In this document: piece by piece, positions 55,350-63,989 of the stretch | Position numbering within the stretch: the stretch's first letter is position 1 | How the letters are laid out: each line of letters begins with the position of its first letter | DNA from: Azotimanducus sp965199815 | GTDB taxonomy: Bacteria > Pseudomonadota > Gammaproteobacteria > Pseudomonadales > Azotimanducaceae | Length of the DNA stretch: 64,000 nt | Direction of reading: 5' to 3' | NCBI GenBank assembly: GCA_965199815.1 | Contig: CBDATE010000034.1 | Location: 62,001 to 126,000 of the forward strand | Translations under genes and position numbers: made by a program | The notes under the pieces: model-generated | What the model was told of the DNA's origin: nothing | Databases searched by the model: none | What the model saw: the letters and a program-made list of their open reading frames with translations, nothing else

Positions 55350-56435
55350 TCAGGGTTCGTCGTAGCTGATGACGATCCGATCGCTGAGCGGAAGACTCTG
55401 GCACAGCAGGATAGCCCCTGCTTCCACCTCATCCGGCTCGAGCGCGTAGTTTTCCAGCATGTCCACCTGCCCGGCCACGAGCTGTGCCCGACAGGTGCAG
55501 CACACCCCACCCATGCAGGCATAAGGAAGCTCGAGGCCGGATTCCAGGCCCGCTTCGAGAATCGTTTGGTTCCCTGAATCCATCAGGAATCGCCGTCTCC
55601 TGCCAGATTCGATGATCTGTACCTCGATCTGTGTCTCGATCCGATCTGGCGCAGACTCCATGTTGCCCGAGGCCGTGGATGCGGCCTCCGAGGCGGTGTC
55701 TGCGGAAAAATGTTCGGCGTGAATGTGTGTGGGCACCACGCCGAGAGCGATCAGAGTCTCACGTACCTGCGGGATCATGCTTCCCGGTCCACACAGGTAG
55801 TAGGCGGCTGCATCAAGCGGGAAGAGCTTGTTGGCGGTGCGCTCCACCCAGCGGGCATCGATGCGACCGTTGAAGAGTTCGATTTCGCCTGTTTCCCGGC
55901 TCATCAGGAGGTGGAGCGCAAATCGCTCCGGATACCGGTTCTTCAGTGCGAAAAGATCATCAAGCAACATGGCGCGCACCCCGCTTCTGTTGCCGTAGGC
56001 AAGGGTGAAGCTGGCATCCGGCTGATTGTCGAGCAGGTGAGAGACGAGCGAGAAGATGGGCGTGATCCCGCAACCTGCAGCAAAGGCCACATAGTGATGT
56101 GCGCCGGTTTGTTCGAACTCCCGGTACAGGTTGCCCTTGGGCGACAGGCATTCGAGCGCGTCCCCGACTCGGCAGTCTCGCGCCAGAAACTTCGAGAACA
56201 CGCCCTGTTCGTGAATGCGCACGGCGATGCACAACAGGCGCTCCTTTCCGTGTGCGGTGAGCGAGTAGGTACGCCTGTGCTCCTCGCCGCCGATGAGCGT
56301 ACGCAGCACGATGTGTTGTCCCGGCTCGGCGATAAACTCTGCGGCTGTCGCGTCGGGCACACGCAGATGGATTGCCACCGCGTCCTGCGCAATCGCTTCA
56401 TGGCGCACGATCTCCAGGGTGTGAAAGTGGGCCAT
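55350..56435 (-). CDS. paaE: Phenylacetyl-CoA epoxidase reductase-like protein (PaaE)
   Basis: Ferredoxin-NAD(P)H reductase of 361 residues supplying electrons to a diiron oxygenase. The flavin domain has RRTYSLTAHGKE and GVFSKFL, and the NAD domain has FAAGCGITPIFSLVSHLL and YYLCGPGSMIPQVRETL. The C-terminal [2Fe-2S] domain has LPYACMGGVCCTCRAQLVAG, then LLCQS, giving the four cluster cysteines. The order flavin-NAD-ferredoxin is that of PaaE. It is the last gene of the minus-strand operon and starts 11 bases after paaC; paaD is absent between them. Confidence 0.92.
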   Translation of the reverse strand: MAHFHTLEIVRHEAIAQDAVAIHLRVPDATAAEFIAEPGQHIVLRTLIGGEEHRRTYSLTAHGKERLLCIAVRIHEQGVFSKFLARDCRVGDALECLSPKGNLYREFEQTGAHHYVAFAAGCGITPIFSLVSHLLDNQPDASFTLAYGNRSGVRAMLLDDLFALKNRYPERFALHLLMSRETGEIELFNGRIDARWVERTANKLFPLDAAAYYLCGPGSMIPQVRETLIALGVVPTHIHAEHFSADTASEAASTASGNMESAPDRIETQIEVQIIESGRRRRFLMDSGNQTILEAGLESGLELPYACMGGVCCTCRAQLVAGQVDMLENYALEPDEVEAGAILLCQSLPLSDRIVISYDEP

Positions 56436-56446
56436 GAGACAGGACG

Positions 56447-57205
56447 CTACCAGTCGAGATCCGGGTATTGGCGCTGCATGAACTGCAACTCGCCGAGCAA
56501 CTCGTCAAGAAATCCGGTGTGATGTCCCTGTTTGCCGACCGGTGGCTTGTGTGCAGAACCATCGGGTTCCGGGAGGTCGAGCCCGGTGTTGGTCAATTCC
56601 CGCGATGCATCTTCAAGCCAGGCCTCTCCCAATCCGAGGGTACTGCCGATGCCGAAACGCTCAGCCTCCTGCTCCACGGCATCGTATTCAAGCGCTTCCC
56701 GGGTAAAAGGCCAGATTTCATGCAGTGCGGCCTGCATACGCCGTCGGCTCTCCACAGTGCCGTCAGCCAGGCGTCGTACCCAGCCGAGCGTGTACCTGTG
56801 GTGGTAACGGGATTGGTCAAGCCAGGATGGCGCGTGTTCGCAGAGCAGGGTGTGCGTTGATGTGGAGAGACGAGCGAGCAGTTCAAGATGCCAGGCATCA
56901 AGCAGGAACTGGCGCAGTATCAGGTGCGCGAAGTCCGTGTTCGGCAGCTCGGCCAGGCACAGGTTGCGAAAGTCTGCGGGTGTGCGCTTGAAGGCATAGC
57001 TATCCTCCGTGCGGTTGTCTGCGTGATGTGCCGCGAGATATTGGTAGAGGGTGCGTGCGCGCTCCAGATAATCCAGGCCGATGTTGGTCAGGCTGATGTC
57101 CTGCTCGATTTCGGGAGCGTGCCCGATCACCTCGCCAAGCCGCTGCGCCGCCACCAGATTCGTGTCGGCGAGCCGTAACAGAAACTCCTCGGGCTGAGGA
57201 ATCAT
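56447..57205 (-). CDS. paaC: Phenylacetyl-CoA epoxidase structural subunit-like protein (PaaC)
   Basis: Ferritin-fold subunit of 252 residues that pairs with PaaA. Features are RLADTNLVAAQRLGEVIGHA, LTNIGLDYLERARTLYQYLA, the AELPNTDFAHLILRQFLLDA segment and HHRYTLGWVRRLADGTVESR, all typical of PaaC. Its start overlaps the paaB stop by four bases. The C-terminus GELQFMQRQYPDLDW is the family's usual end. Confidence 0.93.
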   Translation of the reverse strand: MIPQPEEFLLRLADTNLVAAQRLGEVIGHAPEIEQDISLTNIGLDYLERARTLYQYLAAHHADNRTEDSYAFKRTPADFRNLCLAELPNTDFAHLILRQFLLDAWHLELLARLSTSTHTLLCEHAPSWLDQSRYHHRYTLGWVRRLADGTVESRRRMQAALHEIWPFTREALEYDAVEQEAERFGIGSTLGLGEAWLEDASRELTNTGLDLPEPDGSAHKPPVGKQGHHTGFLDELLGELQFMQRQYPDLDW

Positions 57206-57513
57206 AGATTTCTGACTTCATCCGGGAGCGAGTAGAAAGTCGGGTGGCGATACGCCTTGGTTCGCGCCGGCTCGAAGAAGGGGTCGGCATCATCAGGGTC
57301 GCTCGCGGTAATGGTCGAGGCCGGTACGACCCACAGGCTCACGCCCTCCATTCGTCGCGTGAAAAGGTCGCGCGCATGTTCAATCGCCATGTCCGCGTCT
57401 GCCGCATGCAGGCTCCCGACATGCCTGTGTTCAAGCCCGGCCTTTGCTCGCACGAATACCTCGAAGATCGGCCAGGCTCGGCCAGCATCAAGAGGTTGCG
57501 GTTCGTCCGACAT
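57202..57513 (-). CDS. paaB: Phenylacetyl-CoA epoxidase small subunit-like protein (PaaB)
   Basis: Small subunit of 103 residues. WPIFEVFVRAKAGLEHRHVG, SLHAADADMAIEHARDLFTR and EGVSLWVVPASTITASDPDD are diagnostic, and it ends YRHPTFYSLPDEVRNL. ATG 57513 is used. It overlaps the paaA end by 26 bases, more than usual, so a slightly later start is possible. A longer frame upstream runs through paaA and is rejected. Confidence 0.93.
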   Translation of the reverse strand: MSDEPQPLDAGRAWPIFEVFVRAKAGLEHRHVGSLHAADADMAIEHARDLFTRRMEGVSLWVVPASTITASDPDDADPFFEPARTKAYRHPTFYSLPDEVRNL

Positions 57514-58480
57514 ATTCACTGCTCTCGTTGTGCCTGTTCGCGTACGCCATGGCGGCCTCACGCACCCAGCTGCCTTCCTGATAGCGATTGCGCATGGCTT
57601 CCATACGCTGTTGATTGCACGGACCTTCACCGCCAATGACGCGCGCGAGTTCCTCCCAGTCTGGTTCGCCAAACTCGTAGTGATTCCGGTCGGCATTCCA
57701 CTCGAGTACCGGGTCAGGCACTTCAAGGCCAAGATAGTCCGCCTGTGGAACCGTGATATCGACAAATCTCTGACGCAGCTCATCGTTGGTGAAATGTTTT
57801 ATCTTCCAGTTCATCGAGCGCCTGGTATGAGGCGATGCCTGATCCGGCGGCCCGAACATCATGAGCGATGGCCACCACCAGCGATCAAGCGCCTGCTGAG
57901 CCATGTTGCGCTGTACGGGATGTCCACGCACCAGCGACAGCATGATGTCGAATCCCTGACGCTGATGAAAGCTCTCTTCACGGCAGATGCGCGTCATGGC
58001 CCTCGCATAGGGGCCGTAGGAGCAGCGGCACAGGGGCACCTGATTCAGGATTGCAGCACTGTCCACGAGCCAGCCGATAGCGCCCACATCAGCCCAGGTC
58101 AGGCTCGGATAGTTGAAGATACTGGAGTACTTGGCGCTGCCTTCGACAAGCGCCTTGATCATTGCATCACGCGAGATACCGAGGGTTTCTGCGGCACCGT
58201 AGAGATAGGCACCGTGTCCGGCCTCGTCCTGCACCTTGGCCATGAGGATGGCTTTTCGCTTCAGGCTCGGTGCGCGGGTGATCCATTCGCCTTCCGGCAA
58301 CATGCCGACCACTTCCGAGTGTGCATGTTGGGAAATCTGGCGAATCAGCGTCTTGCGATAGGCATCGGGCATCCAATCTTTCGGCTCGATGCGTTGGTCG
58401 CGGTCAATCCTGGCCTGAAAGGCCGATTCCGGATCTTCAGTGACAATGCTGGCATCGGATGTTTCCACGGCCTGGTTCAT
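57488..58480 (-). CDS. paaA: Phenylacetyl-CoA epoxidase catalytic subunit-like protein (PaaA)
   Basis: Diiron oxygenase subunit of 330 residues that inserts one oxygen atom into the aromatic ring of an aryl-CoA. Signatures are RQISQHAHSEVVGMLPEGEW, AKVQDEAGHGAYLYGAAETL (iron-ligand helix), KYSSIFNYPSLTWADVGAIG, WLVDSAAILNQVPLCRCSYG and ICREESFHQRQGFDIM (second EExH helix). The start at 58480 overlaps the upstream gene's stop by four bases. It is the first structural gene of the A-B-C-E series. The substrate need not be phenylacetyl-CoA, since paaK, paaG, paaZ and paaJ are not nearby. Confidence 0.93.
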   Translation of the reverse strand: MNQAVETSDASIVTEDPESAFQARIDRDQRIEPKDWMPDAYRKTLIRQISQHAHSEVVGMLPEGEWITRAPSLKRKAILMAKVQDEAGHGAYLYGAAETLGISRDAMIKALVEGSAKYSSIFNYPSLTWADVGAIGWLVDSAAILNQVPLCRCSYGPYARAMTRICREESFHQRQGFDIMLSLVRGHPVQRNMAQQALDRWWWPSLMMFGPPDQASPHTRRSMNWKIKHFTNDELRQRFVDITVPQADYLGLEVPDPVLEWNADRNHYEFGEPDWEELARVIGGEGPCNQQRMEAMRNRYQEGSWVREAAMAYANRHNESSEYVGRTATS

Positions 58481-58830
58481 CCTGACAGCGTGAAGAAATC
58501 CGCGCGCGGTCTGCGTGTGTTGTCGTACACAGGTTCCTCGGCATCGCATCGGTACTTGGTGCTCTGTGCATTGATCAGATCGAATGAACCAATGAGGACG
58601 AGCATCTCCTGATACCAGCGATTGTTGAAGTGGTTGGCCAGCGCCGCCTCGTCGCGCCAGCGCTCGAATACGCGGATGCGACCTGGCACCAGAGGATTCG
58701 GGCACCAGTCATAATCAAGGCATCCGTCCTGCGTCAGCGCTCCTTCAATGAGCGGCTTGCAGGCGTTGAGCGCCTCCTCCACCCGTTCCGGCGGCAGGTC
58801 TATTTCGGCAGTGATAATGATTGTTGCCAT
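58477..58830 (-). CDS. Antibiotic-biosynthesis-monooxygenase (ABM) domain protein
   Basis: Small dimeric alpha-beta barrel protein of 117 residues. It begins MATIIITAEIDLPPERVEEA and has LTQDGCLDYDWCPNPLVPGR, RVFERWRDEAALANHFNN and, before the tail, LINAQSTKYRCD, matching ABM/YgiN-type quinol or heme-degrading proteins. The C-terminal extension of about 20 residues is unusual. It overlaps paaA by four bases and is the first gene of the operon, which suggests a role with the ring-oxygenation product, but its reaction is unknown. Confidence 0.82.
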   Translation of the reverse strand: MATIIITAEIDLPPERVEEALNACKPLIEGALTQDGCLDYDWCPNPLVPGRIRVFERWRDEAALANHFNNRWYQEMLVLIGSFDLINAQSTKYRCDAEEPVYDNTRRPRADFFTLSG

Positions 58831-58880
58831 CGATTGTTCGGAGTCAAGGCTTGCCGTGCATTGTTGGCGAGAATCACGCG

Positions 58881-58896
58881 CCGGTCAAGTGACCGG
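58881..58896. promoter_or_regulatory. Short palindrome, candidate operator between divergent operons
   Basis: CCGGTCA-AG-TGACCGG has perfect 7-bp arms. It lies in the 203-bp gap between the minus-strand ABM-paaABCE operon and the plus-strand acyl-CoA dehydrogenase. The size and symmetry suit a TetR- or similar dimeric regulator. No regulator of that type is in the window; the LuxR-type gene at 60.2 kb is the nearest regulator. Confidence 0.4.
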
Positions 58897-59033
58897 GCAG
58901 CGCCCGAGCCCGCGAACACATTGGGCACCGTGACGATTGAAGACCTTTCGCATGATCTCCCGGCTGATTACGAGAACTGTGTCGTATCATAGAGGGTATT
59001 GAGGTTGTTCGACGGCGCAGGGGGCTGGCAAAA

Positions 59034-60236
59034 ATGCATCTGGAGTATGGAGCAGAAGATGAAGCGTTTCGCGGCGAGGTCGTGAAATTTCTTGGCGAGC
59101 ATCTGAGCGAGGATATGCGCCATCGCGCTTCGAGGGTTACTTCTGTCTTTGCAGACAAGGATCTGGCCCTCGAATGGCAGTCGGTGCTCAATGCGCGTGG
59201 CTGGGCGGTGCCTTCATGGCCGGTCGAGCACGGCGGTACCGGGTGGACGGTGACGCAGAAATACATATTCGGACAGGAGTGTGCAAAAGCCGGTGCGCCG
59301 GGATTGATTCCCATGGGCATCTCCATGCTGGCACCGGTGTTGTTCAGATACGGGACGGACGAGCAGAAAGCCTATTACCTGCCGCGTATTCTGAGTGGCG
59401 AGCACTATTGGTGCCAAGGCTATTCCGAGCCGGGTTCCGGTTCCGATCTGGCGAGCCTGAAGACGAGTGCTGTGCCCGATGGCGACGATTACGTGGTCAA
59501 CGGCAGCAAGATATGGACCACTCATGCACACTTTGCCGATCACATCTTCTGTCTGGTGCGTACCGATACGAGCGGCAAACCCCAGCAGGGGATTACCTTT
59601 CTTCTGATCGAGATGGATTCACCGGGTATTGAAGTCAAGCCCATCACCACCCTGGCTGGTGACCACGAAGTCAATCAGGTGTTCTTTGATGCAGTGCGCG
59701 TACCCCAGTCAAACCGCGTGGGTCCCGAGAATGAGGGATGGACAGTCGCCAAGTATCTGCTCGAGTTCGAGCGTGGCGGAGGCGGTGCCTCGGCTCGACT
59801 CGCCAGCTCGCTCGCTGATCTCGAGCTGATTGCACGGCGCGAAAGCGCTGATGGCGGTCGGCTTGTCGACGAGCCGACCTTCAGGCGCAAGATTGCCGAG
59901 ATCGAAATTGCGCAAAGGTCGCACATGATCACCGAATTGATGGCGGTGGCGGCCATGCAGGGGGCATCGCCTGGCGCGGGGTCGTCAATTCTCAAGAATT
60001 CGACTTCCGATATAGCGCAGCAACTCGAAATGCTCAAGGTCGAGGCTATCGCCTGGTACGGGCTGCCGAGCGCCAATGACATTTCCCTGTACGAAGGTGC
60101 CAATCAGGCATGGCCGGGAAGGCCTGAAACGGAGCGTGTCATGGGACGCTATCTGAATGGGCGCGCGGCATCCATCTACGGCGGTTCGCACGAAATCCAG
60201 AAGAATGTTATTGCCAAGCGTGTCCTCGGGTTGTAG
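59034..60236 (+). CDS. Acyl-CoA dehydrogenase
   Basis: FAD enzyme of 400 residues that introduces a 2,3 double bond into an acyl-CoA. Features are AVPSWPVEHGGTGWTVTQKY, the FAD/substrate loop WCQGYSEPGSGSDLASLKTS, DDYVVNGSKIWTTHAHFADH, GITFLLIEMDSPGI and the C-terminal SIYGGSHEIQKNVIAKRVLG. The sequence style matches proteobacterial subgroups used in steroid, terpenoid or branched acid breakdown. It is divergent from the paa-like operon, with a possible shared operator. No strong Shine-Dalgarno precedes ATG 59034. Confidence 0.93.
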   Translation: MHLEYGAEDEAFRGEVVKFLGEHLSEDMRHRASRVTSVFADKDLALEWQSVLNARGWAVPSWPVEHGGTGWTVTQKYIFGQECAKAGAPGLIPMGISMLAPVLFRYGTDEQKAYYLPRILSGEHYWCQGYSEPGSGSDLASLKTSAVPDGDDYVVNGSKIWTTHAHFADHIFCLVRTDTSGKPQQGITFLLIEMDSPGIEVKPITTLAGDHEVNQVFFDAVRVPQSNRVGPENEGWTVAKYLLEFERGGGGASARLASSLADLELIARRESADGGRLVDEPTFRRKIAEIEIAQRSHMITELMAVAAMQGASPGAGSSILKNSTSDIAQQLEMLKVEAIAWYGLPSANDISLYEGANQAWPGRPETERVMGRYLNGRAASIYGGSHEIQKNVIAKRVLGL

Positions 60237-60245
60237 GCAGGTGCC

Positions 60246-61094
60246 TCAGCGCTGATACCGCCCGGCGTATCGTATGGCGATCTCTGCCGGGTGAATGTTG
60301 TCGTGCCCGTGTATGAGCCCGAGTTCCAGGGCAATGGCCACGGCTTCTGTACGATTGCTCGCGCCGAGCTTGGCTATCGCGTTTTCCACATGGAATCTGG
60401 ACGTGGAAGCGACACGGTGAATGGTCTCGCCGATTTGCACATCGGTCCTGCCGAGGGCGACCCAGTGCAGGCATTCAAGTTCTCTCCTCGTGAGTCGAAC
60501 ACAATTCAGTTCACGGAAGGTTTTCTCGTCAGGGTGCTCGCTCCGAGTGGAGATATTGATGTCGCTGCGCGCAGCGTGTACAAGTTCCATGAAGAGATGA
60601 GCTGCTGCGCGCAAATCCGCACCGTATTCAGACAGAGCCCTCTTCAGATCCGACCTTTCATCGCGGCTAATCCATTGTACCGAGCCGATACGAGATAGCG
60701 GCATATGCACCGGCACCGCCAAGGCTCCGTAGATGCCGCGTTTGGTTGTGAGGTGCCAATCCACTGGTCGCGACATGGCGCGACAGACCTCCTCCACCTT
60801 TTCCGCTTTCCAGATGAATGGCTTCAATGTCAAGCGACAAATGGCTCCGACAGGACTGACGAGCACAAGTCGGCGTTCCACCCAATCCTTCCGGAATTCG
60901 CTCTCCCAGCCGAAGTGCGTGGCTAATCGTTCTCCATTCTCGTCTCGCGGTGTCGTGCTTTGCGAGTAGTCGGCGACAGTGGCGGGATAGGGCAGGCCGA
61001 TAGCCTCACCTATCTCCTTGAGGACCACTGCAGCTGTGGAAATGCGATCGCAACATTCGAGTTTTGCACATAAACTCTGAATTGACCCTCCCAT
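60246..61094 (-). CDS. LuxR-type transcriptional regulator
   Basis: 282 residues from ATG 61094, chosen because GGAGG (61103-61107 on the opposite strand) is eight bases upstream; a longer frame to 61175 lacks this. The C-terminal GerE/LuxR helix-turn-helix is CVRLTRRELECLHWVALGRT followed by QIGETIHRVASTSRFHVENA. The N-terminal half (about 1-190) looks like a sensory domain, but the autoinducer-pocket residues of LuxR/LasR are not clearly recognisable. Neighbours are catabolic oxygenase genes, which it may control. Convergent with the acyl-CoA dehydrogenase gene. Confidence 0.85.
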   Translation of the reverse strand: MGGSIQSLCAKLECCDRISTAAVVLKEIGEAIGLPYPATVADYSQSTTPRDENGERLATHFGWESEFRKDWVERRLVLVSPVGAICRLTLKPFIWKAEKVEEVCRAMSRPVDWHLTTKRGIYGALAVPVHMPLSRIGSVQWISRDERSDLKRALSEYGADLRAAAHLFMELVHAARSDINISTRSEHPDEKTFRELNCVRLTRRELECLHWVALGRTDVQIGETIHRVASTSRFHVENAIAKLGASNRTEAVAIALELGLIHGHDNIHPAEIAIRYAGRYQR

Positions 61095-61253
61095 GATCAA
61101 TACCTCCTTCCCCATGCATGTCGAGCCTACTACAAAGTTCCGGAGTTGTGGGCAGGTTTGCAGCACATGCACCAAAGTTCACAGGGTGCAGCGGAGATGT
61201 GACGCGGGAGCGGGCGGCCGTCCTGCCAGAGAGCCGGGCGGGCGCGTCCCGTA

Positions 61254-61631
61254 TCAGCGTGTTCGCATCATCTGGGGATTCGAGAAGGGGTCTGCGGTCG
61301 GCTTTGCCCGTTCCTGCGGAACTTCGATGCAAACACCCTGCTCGGTATGCATCACGGGAAAACTCGAAATGCCACAGAACGCCGGGGGTGATGTGTGCGA
61401 CCCGTCGCGCACATCGAACGCCGCGCCGTGGACGGGACATATGAGCCTGTATTGACGCAACCGCCCGCGTACGAGCGGCCGTGCCTGATGAGAGCACTTG
61501 TTTTCCACCGCATACAACGCACCCTGTACGCGACACACCACTACTTCAAAGACTCCAGCCTGGTAAAGCCGCATCTCGCCCTCGGCGAGGGAGTCGATGT
61601 CCTCGAGTGGAACCAGCAGGGTTTCGCTCAC
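61254..61631 (-). CDS. Rieske-type [2Fe-2S] ferredoxin
   Basis: Electron carrier of 125 residues. The cluster ligands are C46 and H48 (NKCSHQARPLV) and C65 and H68 (LICPVHGAAFDV), the CxH-CxxH Rieske pattern of oxygenase ferredoxins. The start overlaps the stop of the upstream dioxygenase alpha subunit by four bases, so it is most likely that enzyme's partner. A reductase was not found next to it; PaaE at 55.4 kb is a possible donor but unproven. A C-terminal tail of about 20 residues is extra. Confidence 0.9.
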   Translation of the reverse strand: MSETLLVPLEDIDSLAEGEMRLYQAGVFEVVVCRVQGALYAVENKCSHQARPLVRGRLRQYRLICPVHGAAFDVRDGSHTSPPAFCGISSFPVMHTEQGVCIEVPQERAKPTADPFSNPQMMRTR

Positions 61632-62971
61632 GATCCGGTGTCCTCGGCCAGATAGCGGTCAAGATTCTGATGAAAGTAGCGAATTCTGCGTTCTTGTGCC
61701 GGCATGTAATCGTTTCGGTAGCCTCGTGAGCACAGCCCCTTCTGCTGGGTACCCCAGATAGTGACATCCTGATCAATACCCGGCCCGCAGGACACTTCTC
61801 CCACCTTGCCTGTGAGGTGTTCGGCCCGGTGGTCGATACTCACCCAGTCGTTCATGGATGCCGAGAAATATTCCGTCGCGCCTTCGGGGAAAAGAGTCAG
61901 GTACCACATGTCGAACAGGCATTTTTCCGGGTCCGTGGGGTGAGGATTGCCACGTAGCCAGATGCAGCCATCCGGTTTCATGCTGAAGGATATGTTCGGG
62001 AACAGGGTGTAGTGGTAGTGATCGGTCAACTGTTCGTCCGAATAGCGGGAGAAGTCATACCCCTTGGCAGCGCCCAGCTTGCGTTTTTGCGCCTGCAAGG
62101 CGGAACGGAGCTGTGGCAGGTTGTGTCGATAGGGTTCGGGATCCAGCTCCCAGAATCGGAGTTCTTCACCCAAGGCGGCAAAAACGGTGTCCGGGCTGCC
62201 CTGATAGCTCGGGTTGGGGCCGCCTCCGGGCATGAACATGCGCGCATGGCCACCTGGATAGAGGTCGAACTGACAACTCGCGTAATGTTCATCCAGAGCC
62301 ATGCCCGCTTGCGGATGCACATAGGGCAGGTGATAGCTCTCGTTGAAATTATCCTGTACGCACTTCCAGTTGAAGTTGCCCTCGAGTGTGACCCAGTGGG
62401 TGCGCCGCATGTGTTCCATGCGATAGCAATCCAGCTGCTCCGCCACTGGATGCAGGTATTCATGCAGCGGGCGCACCTGCTCATTCATGCTGTACCAGAT
62501 GAATCCGGCCCAAGTGTCGCAGGGCAACTCGATCAGATTGCGTTTCCCGCAGGGGCTCCCTTGCGGAAAATCCTCTTCACAGTACACCCACTTGAGTGTG
62601 CCGGTGGTGTCGTAGCGCCAGCCATGATAAGCACATTGAAAGTCACTTTCGATGTGCCCGCTCTCGCTGTGTACCAGTTGATTGCCACGGTGCTGACACA
62701 CGTTGTAGAAAGCGCGAATGCACATGTCCTCGCCGCGTACCATGAGAATCGATTCGCGCCCAATCTCGCAGGTGATGAAGTCACCCGGCTGCGGCATTTC
62801 CGATTCAAGACCGCCGATGAGCCATACTTTTGTCCACATGTGCTCCCACTCGGCTTGTGCGAATTCACGGCTGTAGTAGCGCTCTCCCGTGATCGGGCGA
62901 TCAAGCAGGAGTGGTTCTGCCGCCTTGCTGCGGTCAATACCCTGAATCAGGGCTGGAACAGGTGCTTTCAT
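61628..62971 (-). CDS. Rieske non-heme iron oxygenase, alpha subunit
   Basis: Aromatic-ring-hydroxylating dioxygenase large subunit, 447 residues. The Rieske ligands are C92 and H94 (NVCQHRGNQLV) and C113 and H116 (QCAYHGWRYD). The catalytic iron site is VQDNFNESYHLPYVHPQ with D207, H214 and H219. No beta-subunit gene is adjacent, so it is probably a homo-trimer type. The substrate is unknown; neighbours (ring oxygenase, acyl-CoA dehydrogenase, cyclase) point to aromatic or alicyclic acid breakdown. Confidence 0.92.
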   Translation of the reverse strand: MKAPVPALIQGIDRSKAAEPLLLDRPITGERYYSREFAQAEWEHMWTKVWLIGGLESEMPQPGDFITCEIGRESILMVRGEDMCIRAFYNVCQHRGNQLVHSESGHIESDFQCAYHGWRYDTTGTLKWVYCEEDFPQGSPCGKRNLIELPCDTWAGFIWYSMNEQVRPLHEYLHPVAEQLDCYRMEHMRRTHWVTLEGNFNWKCVQDNFNESYHLPYVHPQAGMALDEHYASCQFDLYPGGHARMFMPGGGPNPSYQGSPDTVFAALGEELRFWELDPEPYRHNLPQLRSALQAQKRKLGAAKGYDFSRYSDEQLTDHYHYTLFPNISFSMKPDGCIWLRGNPHPTDPEKCLFDMWYLTLFPEGATEYFSASMNDWVSIDHRAEHLTGKVGEVSCGPGIDQDVTIWGTQQKGLCSRGYRNDYMPAQERRIRYFHQNLDRYLAEDTGS

Positions 62972-63038
62972 ATTTGTCTCGCATCCTTGTCTGCAGACGA
63001 TGGGTATCTATCTTGCCACAGTCTGCGAGATAACTTGA

Positions 63039-63989
63039 TTATCGAATAGCGACGGGATTGATGACCACCTGCACCGTGCCGACGAAGCGCGGCTGACCCA
63101 GCACGAAAAGAAACTCCCAGCCCTCATCGGCTGCCAGCTCGGCTGTCGCCATGTTCTCGAGGATGTACACGCCGTGGTTCTTGAGGAGATCCACATGCAC
63201 GGGGAAGGCTTTCTGCGGGTCTTCTGCCGGGACGACTTCAAGCCCCCAGGTGTCCGCACCCACAGCGACGACACCGCGCTCTGCCAGGTGATGCGCGCCC
63301 TCCTCTCCAATGCCCGGCAGGCCCGCCATGAAAGCATCGGGGTCAGTTTCGGCAAGCGCCTGCCAGCCGGTATGAAAAAGCACGACATCGCCTGATTCAA
63401 TGTGCACGCCCTGGGCTTCGGCGGCTGCGTTGATCTCCTCGGAGTTGAATGCCTGTCCTGCTGCAAGGCGTTCCACTCCGAAGTGACGTGCCATATCGAG
63501 CAGCACACCACGAGTGACGACAGGCGGTATCTCGTGGGTGCCGAGCTTGGTCAATCCGGTCGGGGTGACGAAATCGGATGCATGCAAGTTGTTGTAATAG
63601 GTGTGGTTGGAGCCGAGATGGCCGAGTCCGTCAAGCTGGCTACCGATGCCCATCCAGGCGACCAGCAGGTCGTCGTTGGCGGTGGCCCGATTGCTGCCAA
63701 AGGGTTGGCCAGTACCGTCGCCGGCCTGGGTGACGGTGAGCTTGTAATAGCGAGGCGGATAGGCAGGAGTTTCGGGGCCGGTCTCCACGCCCAATGCGTA
63801 GGTCTTGCCGAGGCGCACGAGCGATGCGGCGGCAACCACCTTCTCGGCGCTGAGCAGATTGACGGCCCCCAGCGTGTCGTCTTCTCCCCAGCGAACCAGC
63901 GGTGGATGGTCGCCAGCAAGGCTCTCCGTACTTTCCGATGCCAACAGCGCGATGAGAGCGAGTGCTATCGAGTGACGAACAAGGCGCAT
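63039..63989 (-). CDS. Exported cyclase-family hydrolase (kynurenine-formamidase-like)
   Basis: 316 residues with a signal peptide (MRLVRHSIALALIALLASES, cleavage near LAG-DH). The cyclase fold (PF04199-type) is seen in WGEDDTLGAVNLLSAEKV and MGIGSQLDGLGHLGSNHTYY. In this family the segment is usually H-x-D-x2-x-H; here the first ligand position is Gln. SGDVVLFHTGWQAL and VVAVGADTWGLEVVP follow. Members are Mn/Zn hydrolases acting on formamides or lactones. It is 67 bp upstream of the Rieske oxygenase on the same strand, so it is probably in that operon. Confidence 0.85.
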   Translation of the reverse strand: MRLVRHSIALALIALLASESTESLAGDHPPLVRWGEDDTLGAVNLLSAEKVVAAASLVRLGKTYALGVETGPETPAYPPRYYKLTVTQAGDGTGQPFGSNRATANDDLLVAWMGIGSQLDGLGHLGSNHTYYNNLHASDFVTPTGLTKLGTHEIPPVVTRGVLLDMARHFGVERLAAGQAFNSEEINAAAEAQGVHIESGDVVLFHTGWQALAETDPDAFMAGLPGIGEEGAHHLAERGVVAVGADTWGLEVVPAEDPQKAFPVHVDLLKNHGVYILENMATAELAADEGWEFLFVLGQPRFVGTVQVVINPVAIR

